Below, in pieces: positions 1-10,964 of a stretch of DNA of 64,000 nt (position 1 is the stretch's first letter; each line of letters starts with the position of its first letter). The position numbers were made by a program, and so were the translations under genes. Where the stretch lies: the NCBI GenBank assembly GCA_011009095.1, contig VTPC01090618.1, forward strand, positions 265,118-329,117. Direction: 5' to 3'. This DNA comes from Ignelater luminosus (Eukaryota; Arthropoda; Insecta; Coleoptera; Elateridae). The notes beneath the pieces are model-generated. The model made no database searches, was not told the DNA's origin, and saw only the letters and a list, made by a program, of their open reading frames with translations.

Positions 1-348
1 TTTACTAGGAGTCTATTTATCATCATCTTCTCCCGTAGCCCTACAACGAGTTGATCCCTTAAGGCTCTATTCAAATGATCACCAAACTTACAACGGATTG
101 ACAGCCTTTTTAGATCAGTTATGAAGTCCATAAGAGGCTCGATTTCATTGTGCTTAAGGCCATGAAATTTGAAGGTCTCACTTATAACCTTAGATGTCGG
201 AGAATAATGTCCCTTGAATATTTTCGAGCAATTTGTGAAGGTGGACTGCCTAACGGTGTTCGGAAATAGCTTGTTCTTCAAAGTTCTTGTTGAAACAACC
301 TTCTTGGCGTGGTTGCGTAATATTATCACTCTTGACTTCAGTGCTCAT
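1..348 (-). pseudogene. Gypsy-type LTR retrotransposon gag fragment (runs off the left edge)
   Basis: Reading the minus strand from about 225 to 1 gives one open frame typical of the Gag capsid C-terminal region of Ty3/Gypsy elements. It includes HYSPTSKVISETFKFHG, then LMDFITDLKRLSIRCKFGDH, then LRDQLVVGLREK. The first part matches the 'hYsP...vi.e.fkF' block of Gag and the last the 'lrdrfv.Glr' block. A possible ATG lies at 348, but its frame (MSTEVKSDN...) meets a stop near 252 and a frameshift is needed to reach the capsid frame, so the copy is broken. Gag would assemble the cytoplasmic virus-like particle of the retrotransposon. The protease and pol regions should lie outside the window to the left. 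No LTR could be placed. The assignment rests on motif recognition only. Confidence 0.7.
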
Positions 349-601
349 GACTGATTTGAAACCTTCGACAATGAAGAAAGAACAACTCTCAACAATAGGT
401 ATCTCGTCTAAAAAATGTTATAACGTGGGTTTTTGATATTTAAAATAATAAACAGCATTACTAAAATAAATAGCTCGACATTTTTTATTCAGTAAAAACT
501 TTCTTTTTTTTTATTTATGGACAACTGTTTTTACCACAGAAATTGCTATATAGTCTCAATCTTCTAACCATGGTCCTAGGGGTAATAGTACTAGAAATTA
601 G

Positions 602-1184
602 TCTTAATAAAACAACGACTATGGTAATCTTCATGGATCGGAAGATCCATCGCGTTCTAATTCACGGCGAAACCTTAGAGTAGGTGCAGGAATTCAAGTA
701 CCTAGGGCTGTGGATATCAGAGGATGGAAAACTGAGGAATGAGTTGAGTGCAAGGGTATCGGCCGCTGGAAGAATGATGCACGCAGTAAGGAACAAATTC
801 CTTAAGAAAAGAGAAGTCCCTGAGAGTACAGAGCTAGCTGAGTACCGATCCCTCTACGTACCCGTACTACTCACCAACGCAATGGTATCGAAAGTTGTAT
901 CCCGACCGCTAAAACTGAGAGTAAGATCTAAGCTGCAGAAATGAGGTACTTGCGGCGTGTAACTAAAAAAAACTAGGAGGGATCGTGTGAGGAACTCTAC
1001 TATTAGAGCAGCACTCACAGTTGAACCTCTAGTGAATCTGGTAAAAGCCGCACAATTGAGAATGTTTGACCCTGTCAATAGAATGAATCATTCGAGATAT
1101 TCCAAGCAGGCACCAGAGGCAAGGGTCAAAGTAAAGAGGCCCAGAGGTCGGAGAAGATCTACCCGGGCAGACAATGAGGGGTAG
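602..1184 (+). pseudogene. LINE reverse transcriptase, C-terminal fragment
   Basis: The translation carries the region after the RT catalytic core of a non-LTR retrotransposon. A KTTTMVI block (after the palm) is followed by VLIHGETLE, a stop where a Glu is expected, then VQEFKYLGLWISEDGK. After a frameshift near 940 comes EMRYLRRV, then TRRDRVRNSTIRAAL, and finally a tail ending KRPRGRRRSTRAD, the usual 'kRprGRp...w.d' C-terminus. At least one stop and two frameshifts show it is dead. The catalytic YADD block is absent, so this is a 5'-truncated copy. The clade cannot be settled from this piece. About 80 bases of 3' UTR-like sequence (to about 1270) may belong to it. Confidence 0.75.
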
Positions 1185-2445
1185 CACTTGGGGGAGAACA
1201 GTTCAGCTAACTCAGGGCAGGTCACCCCGGCGGACCTTTTACCAACCCTCTACATCTTCCTGTAGATGAGGGCCAGGATTAAGGATAATTTAACAACCTC
1301 CTATTTTTAAAATTAATGGATGTTTGTATACAGGGTGCGTCTGAAAAGATTCGCTAATATGAATTTAAAGAAATGGACCTTTAGGGTGAAATGCTACCTG
1401 TATACGTTATTCTGATTATGGAGCGGTTTAATTGCCAAAAACAACTTAACAAACAGCAGTTTCACTTAAAGATGAATTTCATGTTAAACCAAAAGTCAAA
1501 AAGATGTTTCTAGCACCATTTTGTAAATAATCCCAAGACAGTTTAGTGTTGCTATAGCAGCTTTAATACTACTTATTGCTGTGTAAAGATTCTTGAAATA
1601 CCTCGAGTAGAGTTTGTTCTAGGACTTTTTAATGAACCTTTAAATAGTATTCTCGGTATCTGTTTTTTGTTTTTTTCTTGCTTGATGAGTGAAAAATAAA
1701 TGAAATGCAAAAGGATGAATTTGCAACAAGAAATGTATTGTTTTCGCCAAAATGATGTTCTGAGTATCTGATGGAATTGCATTTGGAAACTAAGGTTAAT
1801 ACTGTTTAAGAAATGATCAATAAACGTAACGCAATGATTCCAATCATGCACTAAACCATTAGGAAGTTCGAATTTTCAGCTGGACACTCATGCAGAGTGA
1901 TTTTCCAATTACTTAATTATCAAAGTGGGTACATACATAAAGCTTGAGCAACTAGATTTTCTTACAGAAACAATCGATGATTAGCAGAAATTGCCGTGAT
2001 GCTTCTAAAGTCCGAGTTAACACTAAAATTGGAAGTGTTATTAAAAATCGTAATCGAGACATCAATCACTATACCAATAAGTTTTAATAAAAACCAAGAG
2101 CACAAGAACCTTTACCAAAACTCATTACCTACTGACCAAAAATAAACTTTTGCTTAAGCACGTAGTGCCAAAAAAATCGCATTAAAAACTTATTAAAAAG
2201 AGAGTACTGCCAGAAAAACGATTTTGTTCTTTTTACTAGCCTACGCTGCTCTTACTTTCCAGTAATCTGTTCCAAAATAAATCTTGAGCCCCGTATCGTG
2301 ACTACTTCAAATACGCTTTACTAGCGTAAGCAAAAAAATTAGAGAAACTTTGTAGAAGAATATTTTTAATTTTCGGGAAGGTAAGCTTATTTAAACGGAG
2401 ACATTCTTCTGAGCATCAGATGTTTATTTTGCTGTTTGCACTATG
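1185..2445. other. No gene recognised; AT-rich spacer
   Basis: No supported coding frame. Around 1327-1402 a short inverted pair (GTATACAGG and CCTGTATAC) brackets 58 bases, and its left side continues GGTGCGTCTGAAAAG, which resembles the mariner terminus at 18501. It may be a remnant transposon end but is too short to call. Confidence 0.5.
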
Positions 2446-2679
2446 TTAGGAAGTTTTGCCCTTTAATAGCTGCGTGGTCTTTTTAGTTCCGGAATGAGCC
2501 AGATGATGATGAGCAAAAATAAAAATGTATCGCCTGATACTTTCCTCTTGGACTTGTCTTCGACAAATGTTTAGATGTTCTAATCCTTCAGGTGTCGAAA
2601 TTGCTTGTATTCGAAATAGCTTTTTCTTTGTATGTGTTGAATATGAAGTTTTTATACAATAACTTGAAAACCTACCCAT
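2446..2679 (-). pseudogene. Possible Gypsy integrase H2C2 zinc-finger fragment
   Basis: A 77-codon minus-strand frame ends ...FAHHHLAHSGTKKTTQLLKGKTS. This resembles the N-terminal HHCC zinc-binding segment of retroviral-type integrases ('H...aHsG..KT..ll...y.w'). The CxxC half and the catalytic core are missing because the frame stops straight after the His part. It is on the same strand as the gag fragment at 1-348 but upstream of it, which is the wrong order for one element, so the two would be separate insertions. The match is short and the call is tentative; it could be a chance ORF. Confidence 0.3.
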
Positions 2680-3400
2680 AGTGAACCTAACTGAAACTTT
2701 ATTGTTATGTGAAGTTACTGATTTTAAAAAATATGGATATTATACTAATTGAAATTGACAAAAAACATTTTCTGTTAGCTCTAGTTTGCTGAATTTTCTA
2801 CCATAATTTAGTTTTTGTTGAATTTACCTTGATAGATAGCAACAAAAGAGAGATAACGATAACACTATACATGATTGTAAAAAATCGTAACAGAATGTGT
2901 ACAAGTGATAATGATAAGAGTCCATCAATTCTATCCATACAGATACAGGTACACCGCATGGGCCACTTCACCAGTCCATAAACAAAACCATATCTGTACA
3001 ATATGGACTGTTCTTGAAACAGCACTTGAAAAACGATTGTCAAATGGATTTATTTACTTTGTGAAAACAACAAAGAATAAATAGCGATAATAAAAATGTT
3101 TAGCTAAGTGTTGTAAGTTTATTTCCAAGAAGTTAATTTGAATTTGATTTTTGTAAAGTGAAAAAACTTGAAAACCATAAGAAGTTTACTGAAAACGAAT
3201 TTCAACGATTTCTAAAATTTTTAAGGAAACTACAATGTAATATTCTGGTAATTGCACCACGATACTTACTCATAAATCTGTAGGTAAGGTAGCTAAACGA
3301 TTCCCAAACTTTACATTGTATTTATTTTTCTAAAGTATCTTTCAATTTTCTTCTTAAATTTTGAAACTCGTGCTGCATTTAAGATTCCTTATAATCGTTT
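2680..3400. other. No gene recognised; AT-rich spacer
   Basis: Only short unrecognised frames; the 81-codon frame at 2798-3043 (minus) has low-complexity hydrophobic composition and no family signature. Nothing else stands out. Confidence 0.5.
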
Positions 3401-3566
3401 AGAGTAGTTTCCAAATATCGTGACACGCAGAATGCGCAAAAGACGGAGCTCACTGCACAAGAAAGAGAGAAAGAAAATTGTAAAAACCATGCATGTAGGG
3501 CCGTCCGACTAAAATTTGTTTTCTGCGCATCGAAGGTCGCGTGTCACAAGATTTGCAAACCACTCT
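3401..3566. mobile_element. Small non-autonomous hAT-like element (MITE) with 28-bp inverted ends
   Basis: The left end (3401-3428, beginning AGAGTAGTTTCCAAAT) and the reverse complement of the right end (3539-3566, beginning AGAGTGGTTTGCAAAT) match at 24 of 28 positions and both finish GTGACACGC. Ends of the form 'TGGTTTGCAAA' are typical of hAT transposons. The 166-bp interior has no coding potential. No clear 8-bp target duplication remains (AATCGTTT on the left, TTAATAAA on the right), consistent with an old copy. Mobilisation would need a transposase from elsewhere. Confidence 0.6.
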
Positions 3567-5167
3567 TTAATAAAACTGACAATAAACGAATTAAAAGATT
3601 TTAATACAGTAGTCTGCAGTCTTGATACTGATACAGTTGATAATTTGCCGTTGGTAGGAGGACTGCAATTACCAATTAGTAAATAAAATCAGAAGACTTG
3701 AGAATGCTGTGGTATCAAACAATTAATTTGTAACCATCTGAAATAGAGATGCGTTGTACATGGTAACGGAATTACAGCGTGTGAGGAACCGCAAGCATGT
3801 CGCAATCACAATTAATATTATGTTTTATTCAATTACATCTGGCTTTGATAACCACGTAATGGTTGCCAGATTCCAAAGATTTGTGTTTATTACTCCTTAG
3901 ACAAATATGAAAACTGAAATGGAAAGAGAAAAAGTATAATAAATAAATAAATAGCCACAGACTGTTTATATATATTCTAAGATTTACGAATGTGTACGAG
4001 TTAAAACACTAGCGCCATCTAGTGTGATCAAATGCAATTACATTTTTTATATAGTTAGTCTGCAGGAAACTGTAAATATAGTAGTAATGGGTGATGTTTA
4101 TTTTCACTGTTTAATGTCGAAACAAATAAAAGATCAAGAAGATGCGTTTTATTGTAACACCGATGAAAGTATTTCATGAAAATATAGGATTTTATTTGAT
4201 TACACGTAGGTATTTTTTGACAATCATCAAATGGTTCGGCACATTGTAAAGTGTTATTTCCTTTTGTGTGTACCTACCTGATATATTGCATTCAAGAATT
4301 ATTGTAAAAAGCGTAACTAATCTGCAATTTAATTTAGATCTTTGTTTCTAATTTGCCTTGTGAAAAATATTATTTTTCCCAAAATACATACTTTCAAAGC
4401 GTGTGGTCCAAGCTTTAAAATACTTTTTGTTCAGGAAAGAACTCTTTTAATTGTTGTTGCTTTAAAATGCAATAGTCTTTTTTTTTTCAAATGAACACCT
4501 TATAAGTAATCAAGAAGTAATATAATTTGTAAACGAAATACACCATTCTTCCATATCTCTAAAACAACCGTCGGTAGTGGCGGCTCGTGGTGCAAGAATG
4601 TGGAGGTTGCAGTATTTGTAGGTATCATTCAAAAGTTTCATATAATGACCGGTTTGCATTTAATTTACAAACCACAGGTATCTTAGGTGCCGTACTGATT
4701 TTGCAAGGATGATAACTCATAAGTTAGCACGATTTGCCAGTTTTAGTCGTGGTTATGAAGCAAACATGCCACCACAAATATTACGCTTGTGAGTCTGCTC
4801 AATTGAAGCATCTTGATATTCTCCTTTATCGAACACACCTAAAATGAGAAGGGTATCACGTTGGTAATGTATATTTGTTATATGATGCTGAGGCCCTGTG
4901 CTGGTATTAATCTTCTGTCTTATTTCAATCTCTAAAACTAGCTTAAAAAGTGGCTTGTCAACCACGACCTCCACAAGGGGAGGGGCTGACAGGGCTCTAG
5001 CCAGGAGCACGAGATCAAGAGGCCCGGCGTGGCGGGTCGGTCAGTTAAGGGAGATGAGCAGAAGAAAAAAACAACTTGACCTAAGGAAGGACTGAATGTG
5101 AAAAACATGATGCAGTCGATCTTTCAGTTGCATATTCTACAGAAAACTCTAATATAAAATATAATAA
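3567..5167. other. No gene recognised; contains a CTCF-like site and a possible hAT terminus
   Basis: Mostly AT-rich sequence. The CTCF-like motif at 4008-4025 is listed separately. At 4575-4590 the string TAGTGGCGGCTCGTGG resembles the terminus of ZMYM/DUF4371-type hAT elements and could be the 5' end of the hAT relic that follows, but no partner terminus was found. An Arg-rich frame at 4898-5095 sits in the same interval and may be decayed 5' sequence of that element. Confidence 0.4.
4008..4025 (-). promoter_or_regulatory. CTCF-like insulator motif
   Basis: The minus strand reads ACACTAGATGGCGCTAGT, which agrees closely with the bilaterian CTCF core (CCAC.AG.(T/G)GGC(A/G)(C/G)). It also forms an imperfect palindrome (CACTAG...CTAGTG). 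A single motif match does not show occupancy, and such motifs can be spread by transposons. Confidence 0.35.
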
Positions 5168-6413
5168 CCTTGGTACTTGGATTCGAGTAATCTTAAATAA
5201 CTTGCGACAAGAAATAGTACAAACTATAAGATTTTCACGGATTCCGAAATAAAATCATAGCTTTTGCGACCCAAGAAACAATATTTTAAGCAATTTATCT
5301 CAAGAAAAATCTTAGGATAGAGACGAACCTTGGAAAAAGTTGTATGATATTTTGCCTTCTCGCCAAAAGAGTGCTGCATAGAAAACAATATTTAACTTGC
5401 AAATTCCTTTTACATACTTACAACTGCAAATTCAATATGAGATAATTAAGTAGAGAGCATTTTTGCAATGCATTGTAGTACCTAACGATATTTTAATCAT
5501 CTAGAGCTTTAACTCATCTAGAAAACAACAAAAAGTTGGAGATATTTATAAAAGGAATTTTTTAGAAATTCTAGAATTGATTGAGAAATACCATAAAGTG
5601 ATACGAGAGCATCTCGCCAAAGTTCAACACAATCACTTGGTATGAAAGGATAATATCTGCACATTATTTTGTAGTGGTTTTTTAAAAATGAGTTTAGTGC
5701 TTTTGTGCAAAGTTCTTCGTACCATTCTTGACCAAAGGGGAGATGCAATCTTCTACGGAATAGTAGTAGCTGCAACACCAGACGAAACGTCTTAATTCTC
5801 AGATACATATCCTGAAACCAAGATTCAAACAAATTTGAACTGAATAAACTTTTCATTGTATCCTTGACGTTTACTGGAAAAACTGGGAAAAAATAATTGA
5901 TCATCGCAAACTCTTGAAAAAACAGCAATACACTCAACCAATATACAATCTCAATTTTCCGAAACCAAGAAACTTCAATAGAACCTGAACAATACTTCAA
6001 AATTCTCATATGTTACTCAGTATGTAAATTATTCTCACTCTTTTGAAATTTTCAAAACTAAGACGATGGTCAACTTACCGCAAAAACACCAAAACTTTTA
6101 GTAAATAACTAAATATTATATGAAGAAGATCTGTCAGAAGACTTATTGCAACAAGACCATTTACTTTAAAAGTATTCTCAAGACAATTTTCAGCATTCAA
6201 AGAAGCCCGATTACGTTCCTGATTGTAATTTATAACAAAAAGGTTTCAGATGTATTCGTCAATATCTGTGGCTTCATTAAATTATTTTTAGCTGAAAGAT
6301 TGTTGAATAGACCGGCAAATTCATTGAAGCATGGCAAAGATGCACCACTAGTCAAGACTATAAGATTTAATCGTTTATCAATTTTGTCTATCGAAAATGA
6401 TTTAGCTAAGTAA
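5168..6413 (+). pseudogene. Decayed hAT transposase of the DUF4371/ZMYM1-like type
   Basis: Fragments of one transposase appear in order on the plus strand, in shifting frames: NNLGTWIRVILNNLRQEIV (5168-5230), RALTHLENNKKLEIFIK then NFLEILELIEKYHKVIREHL (about 5500-5640), AIFYGIVVAATPDETS (about 5740-5790), LFIVSLTFTGKTGKK (about 5845-5895) and the C-terminal RFNRLSILSIENDLAK (about 6365-6413). This order matches DUF4371 followed by the hAT catalytic and C-terminal dimerisation regions. In 'YGIVVAATPD' the Asp expected before A-T-P-D is replaced by Ala. The segment between about 5960 and 6340 is far shorter than in full-length relatives, so much of the RNase H-like core and insertion domain is gone. 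Many frameshifts and stops; non-functional. The long minus-strand ORF at 5518-6009 is its antisense shadow. Confidence 0.7.
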
Positions 6414-6539
6414 GTAAGTTTATTTTACTGAAGTTACTGAAGTCTAGATAATTCTTAATGTAGTCGAGTTAAGGTTATTAACGTACTAAGTAGCAAACAT
6501 CGGCTGTACGCTTCTTTGATCTACCGTTTTTCTAATACT

Positions 6540-7071
6540 ACTGCTGCTTTTAAACGTTCCAATTCAGCAAACGGAGGTTAGCAATTATCGTCTTGTTGGG
6601 ATTTAGCAGTTTGAAATAAATAACTTCTTCCGAATCCAATCAAATACAGAGCAATACCTTATATAGATATAATTTTCCTCTAATTTGGGTTGGGGAACGT
6701 CTCCTGGCGATAACCATTGAATTTTGGACTGGACTTTGTGATAAAGGATCTACTTTTCGTCTCCAATAACGATACGGTTCAAAAATAGTCCCTTTTTAAA
6801 TCTTGACAATAACGCGGAGGAGGCATGTATCTGTAATTGCAAATTTGCCTCGTATAGGTATTCCCTTTTTTTCCAGATTAGAAACTTTAACAATACGTTT
6901 TAAATGGAGGTGGACAGTAGAAAGTTGTTCAATAGTTACTGATGGGTTATGCTCCACTGTTGTTCGCCAAAGGTTTTTATCGAATTCCACAGGACGCCCT
7001 TCACATACTTTCTCTTCGAGGCTGTAATCTCTACATGAAATCGTTGGAGTAACGCTGATACTGGCTAACAC
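6540..7071 (-). pseudogene. Mariner transposase relic (N-terminal HTH and start of catalytic domain)
   Basis: The minus-strand frame reads SLEEKVCEGRPVEFDKNLWR, then LSTVHLHLKRIVKVSNLEKK, corresponding to the mariner linker ('GRP...D...') and second helix-turn-helix ('stvhrHLk.igKvskl'). After a frameshift it continues FLNRIVIGDEK, a stop where Trp is expected, ILYHKVQSKIQWLSPGD, and VLLCIWLDSEEVIYFKLL (about 6560-6780). GDEK holds the first catalytic Asp (codon at 6759-6761). The second and third Asp blocks are missing, and no inverted repeat was found at either side. The true protein would cut and paste a TIR-flanked element at TA; this copy is dead. Confidence 0.8.
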
Positions 7072-10000
7072 TTAGGGACGCATCACTATAAACTTTGCCT
7101 GTATTGTTAGTTGCTTGTTATTAAATTCATAAAGCATAATATTTCGAACGCGGTCTTTCGTCACCTCTATTTCCAATCACCACAAATATACTTTTCACTC
7201 ATTCAAAATGTATAGAGAATTGATTATTATTCACACTTTCACGGATTACCTACCTGCCATATCGCTAATAGATTGCGACAAGATCGTATTAAATGATATG
7301 ACCTTGGTTGAAGAACGCTGCGCGACAGTCGGTGAATGTAATCCACGAAGGGAAGAAGGTACACAAACTCCAGCTTGGTCGCTCCGGGAGGAGACACCTC
7401 GTGATCAAATCGGCCTTCGCCATTGTCTTTACTGATGTAAAGGCAACCACAAAGAGTGCGCTTATTTATACTACCCACTTCATCGTGCTCCTAAATACTT
7501 TTTCTATTGTTGTGCTGCTGCTGCAAAGTAAATCTGAAAGCTACAGTGAAATGGGCCGGCTGACTTGTTTGGTAATCCAAAGCACAGAATTTTGGAATTT
7601 CTGCGTGGGATGTAGACTATCTAGTGGGATGTTTTCGAGTATCCTGTAAGTCTGGGATTGGATCTAAAGAATGCCTTGTTCGTTTTCCGGTGGAAATCTT
7701 CAGGATATTAAGAGAGGCAGTTCTAATTTGCTCTATTATTATTCAAGTCTGACAAATCGCCCTGAAAGAGTGAAAACGATTCAACTGAAGTAACCTTCAA
7801 TATGCGGCCTTCTATTTCTTGCACAACGATTCTACGAGTTTGAGCGCGGCAATTCCGAGGCAGATGAATCGGTTTGAAGGTTTTATAAGAGTGGACGAGA
7901 GTGCAGCTGTGGCATTTTGAGATGGCACCTTGCAAGATGGACCAAAGGGGGCTTTGCTGTTAACGATGTTTTGGCATCGCTTGGTTTCTTGGACCTAAGA
8001 AAGGGTCTTTGAGGATATGATTTCCAGGTAAGTTACTGTAAGGGGCAGCTTTTCTCAAAATAAATTTAAATTTAAACTGACTTATTTTATCCTAAATCTC
8101 GTAGACTGTACAGTTTATGGCATCACTTTCCCCTTAATTTCAGTAGTAAATAGAGAACCCCAATAAAGATCCTGCCTGGGGGTCGCCTCAGGAGGCTATT
8201 TTGTCAATACATCATTATCTTCTATATCACGCAAGAACAGACTAGATCACTAGAGAACCGTAAGTGGCCAAACCTGAAACCATCTTTAGGTAAAAGATGC
8301 TTTTGTCCAGCTTCATGGATGAGGAAATGTGCCCCTAAACAGACAACCAATTTTTTATTATTACCTGACCATACTTTCAAACAGATCAGTAGCCCATTCG
8401 AGAAACAAAAATTGAAAGAGTAAAAGAGTAAGAGAAAGTAAGAAAAAATACTTTTCAAATTCACAGTAATTGAATTAATTGTAATGCAGTCTATCAGATG
8501 TACACCCCTGTGCAATAAGATATACTATAAATCTTGTGATGGATTTTGGCAATATTACTGACACACTTTCCTGGCTTACAAACGCAGACTTATTAGTACA
8601 ACAGTGTACTTGTGACTTGGGTGTTTATGTGTTAGGTTCGCAGTGATTTATTTTAATTTTTTCTCTAATTTGTAGGATTTCAACTTAATGCATTCTTTAG
8701 TAAGTTGCTTTTGTAAATTATTATTTTCAAAGACTTTGGAAACGAACATTTTAACGCAAGGGTGAAATACAAAGATCCACCGAAAAATTGTCCAGATAAA
8801 AAGGTAATCTTAGAACATTGAGCTAAAGCGAAAAAGGTATTATATTTCAAGCTAGATATAAATGCGAAAGACCTACAACTGATATTCTCTTTGATGTAAG
8901 TTTTTGAATTTTGGCTAACTGCACCTCTTTGAGACCATTTATCTCACTGTCAGATAATGCAAATTCGAAGCGTTACCAGCGTGGTTTGCACAGAAAAGCT
9001 TGGATCTAAAATACTATACGACAAAAATAAATAAGCCTTGTTTTGACGTGTTTGTCTGCATAGGTTTTATTTTACATTTGACATAGCTAATTGAAGAGAG
9101 TCCAAGCCAAATATCCAACTCTTTTGAAATGCAAGATTTTATTCTGTGTGCAATAATAATTCTATAATAAAATGAACGTAAATCACAATCTCACATTAAT
9201 AAACAAGTACACCTGGAGGAATCAAGGTGAACTAACTGTCCTTTTCCGGGTCAAGAAGTTTTGATTTTTAAAGATTCCTTTTAATTAGAGCCTGCGGAAG
9301 ACCTCAACCAAAGGTAGATGAACGTGACTGATTATGTTGACCGCCTTTGCAACTATTTCTTTATCTTGAGGATATTGTTTGAAGATATCAGTCCTGATCA
9401 TAAATGGGTTATCTATTGATACAGACAGATTTTATCATTTCCCTCGAATAATAAACTAGAAAGCATCAATATATGATGCCAATACATCTACAGTAGTAGA
9501 AATAAACATCGCATCCATATCATATTACTCATACCATTACAGGAAAAAAGCTTTGGAAATACAAGACAAAATGTTGATTCTTGGTATTTAACATGTAGAA
9601 GGGAGAAACTAAAAGCTACTCTGATGAAATTTTAATAATATTGTAAAGAAGAGTTTATTCTGCGAGCCTGTAAAGCTTTTGGCTATTGTTAGTATAGTAC
9701 AGTATCCGCTTAACGACCTTTTTTTCTCTATGAAAGGCAGCCTTAAGTGGAATCGCATTTTGCTATCCGTTTTTCTTTCCTTACTATAAGATTTCAAAAT
9801 GTAAGCTTGGAACGCCCTCTTACGGCAAAACATTTGGGCGTTAAGATTCGTGCGATGCTGTCGGGATATCCTCTTCTTTAATAGAAAACTGTTAATATTC
9901 AGTTTGAGAAAATCAAAGGAGAGAACATACTTCTTGTATGCATTCCGCAAATCCTTCAGGGAGATCGTAAATTTTTGAGACGCAAAACAGAAAGCACAAA

Positions 10001-10832
10001 CATAGGGATAAGCAGATATTTCTAAGAAGATTTATTTATTCTAAGAAAAATGTTTTAGAGTGCTCGAATTCTTTATTTCGTTTTATTCTTTGTTGAAAAC
10101 TTCCATACTTGCTTCTTTTCTATGTTTGTAACCAATTTCTTTTGCCTTGTGATCCCTTTATTCGCGTCTTTTTTTTATTTCTTTAGCTCTTTATTCTTCT
10201 TTTGTTTTAACTATTGCTTCTTCTTTCCACTATTTTTTTTCAGTATTTCAAGTTTATTGTACTCACTTAACTGTAAGTTTGCAATATCTTACTTTTGCGT
10301 TTCTGCATTATTTCTTCTTCTTTGCTCTCTAATATAGTCTTGTATTTACTGTAGTTGTTTTGTTCTGTTTAATTTAATTTTCGTTTCCCCTCTTCACGTT
10401 ATTCTACACTTGTACCTTTCTTTTTTGATTTTCTTATTTTCATTCTTTATTCCCTTAGTTTTCATACTCCTCGCCAAAACAAATAGGACGCTCTACTCTT
10501 GTTTCTGACAATGATCGTAAATATTTCAGTTTTTTGTCTTGGACGTTTAATTTTTTTCTTTATATTCTAGTTGCCTTTTCTTATTTGTTTTGCTTGCTTA
10601 CTATTGCTTTGTTTTTATTAGTCTGTCCATTTTATGTATTGTTTTGGATTCTACAAACATTTCTGTCGGTCTTTTATCTTCTCATTTGCGTATTTTCTTG
10701 CATCTAATGATCGCTGTCTAACGTCTTTGTCTATATGCTGTTGATCCCCGTTCTTATTTGATTCATTTATCGTCGTTGTACCGATATTTGCTCCTTAATC
10801 GACTTTTTAGTTTTTCTATTATTGAACACTTA
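7072..10832. other. No gene recognised; includes a long pyrimidine-rich tract
   Basis: Several ORFs of 70-113 codons occur (7308-7649 plus, 9609-9950 minus and others) but none shows a domain I know. The plus strand from about 10050 to 10680 is strikingly T/C-rich with many TTTCTT runs, giving low-complexity frames rich in Phe, Leu and Cys (for example 10122-10337) that are composition artefacts. Confidence 0.5.
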
Positions 10833-10860
10833 AGGTATGTATCAGAAGTAGCTGGACAAA
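10833..10860. repeat. Left terminal inverted repeat of the Tc1/mariner element
   Basis: Perfect reverse complement of 12004-12031; starts directly after the TA target dinucleotide. Confidence 0.9.
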
Positions 10861-10964
10861 ATTGCAAGTAAATTTTTGGACAGTAATGAAACAAAATTAG
10901 AAAATATTTTATTAATTATAAACAACATAATGTGGATATAAAAAATTTAAATAATTAGACAGCA

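Noticed and set aside
1327..1402. Mariner-terminus-like sequence with a 9-bp inverted pair
   Set aside because: Inverted match too short and the interior only 58 bp; could be chance.
5518..6009. 163-codon minus-strand ORF
   Set aside because: No recognisable domain, and the opposite strand carries ordered hAT transposase fragments; treated as an antisense shadow.
7308..7649. 113-codon plus-strand ORF with a basic N-terminal half
   Set aside because: Sequence (HKLQLGRSGRRHLVIKSAF) matched nothing I recognise; the second half is hydrophobic low-complexity.
9609..9950. 113-codon minus-strand ORF
   Set aside because: No family signature, no neighbouring gene parts and no conserved motif visible.
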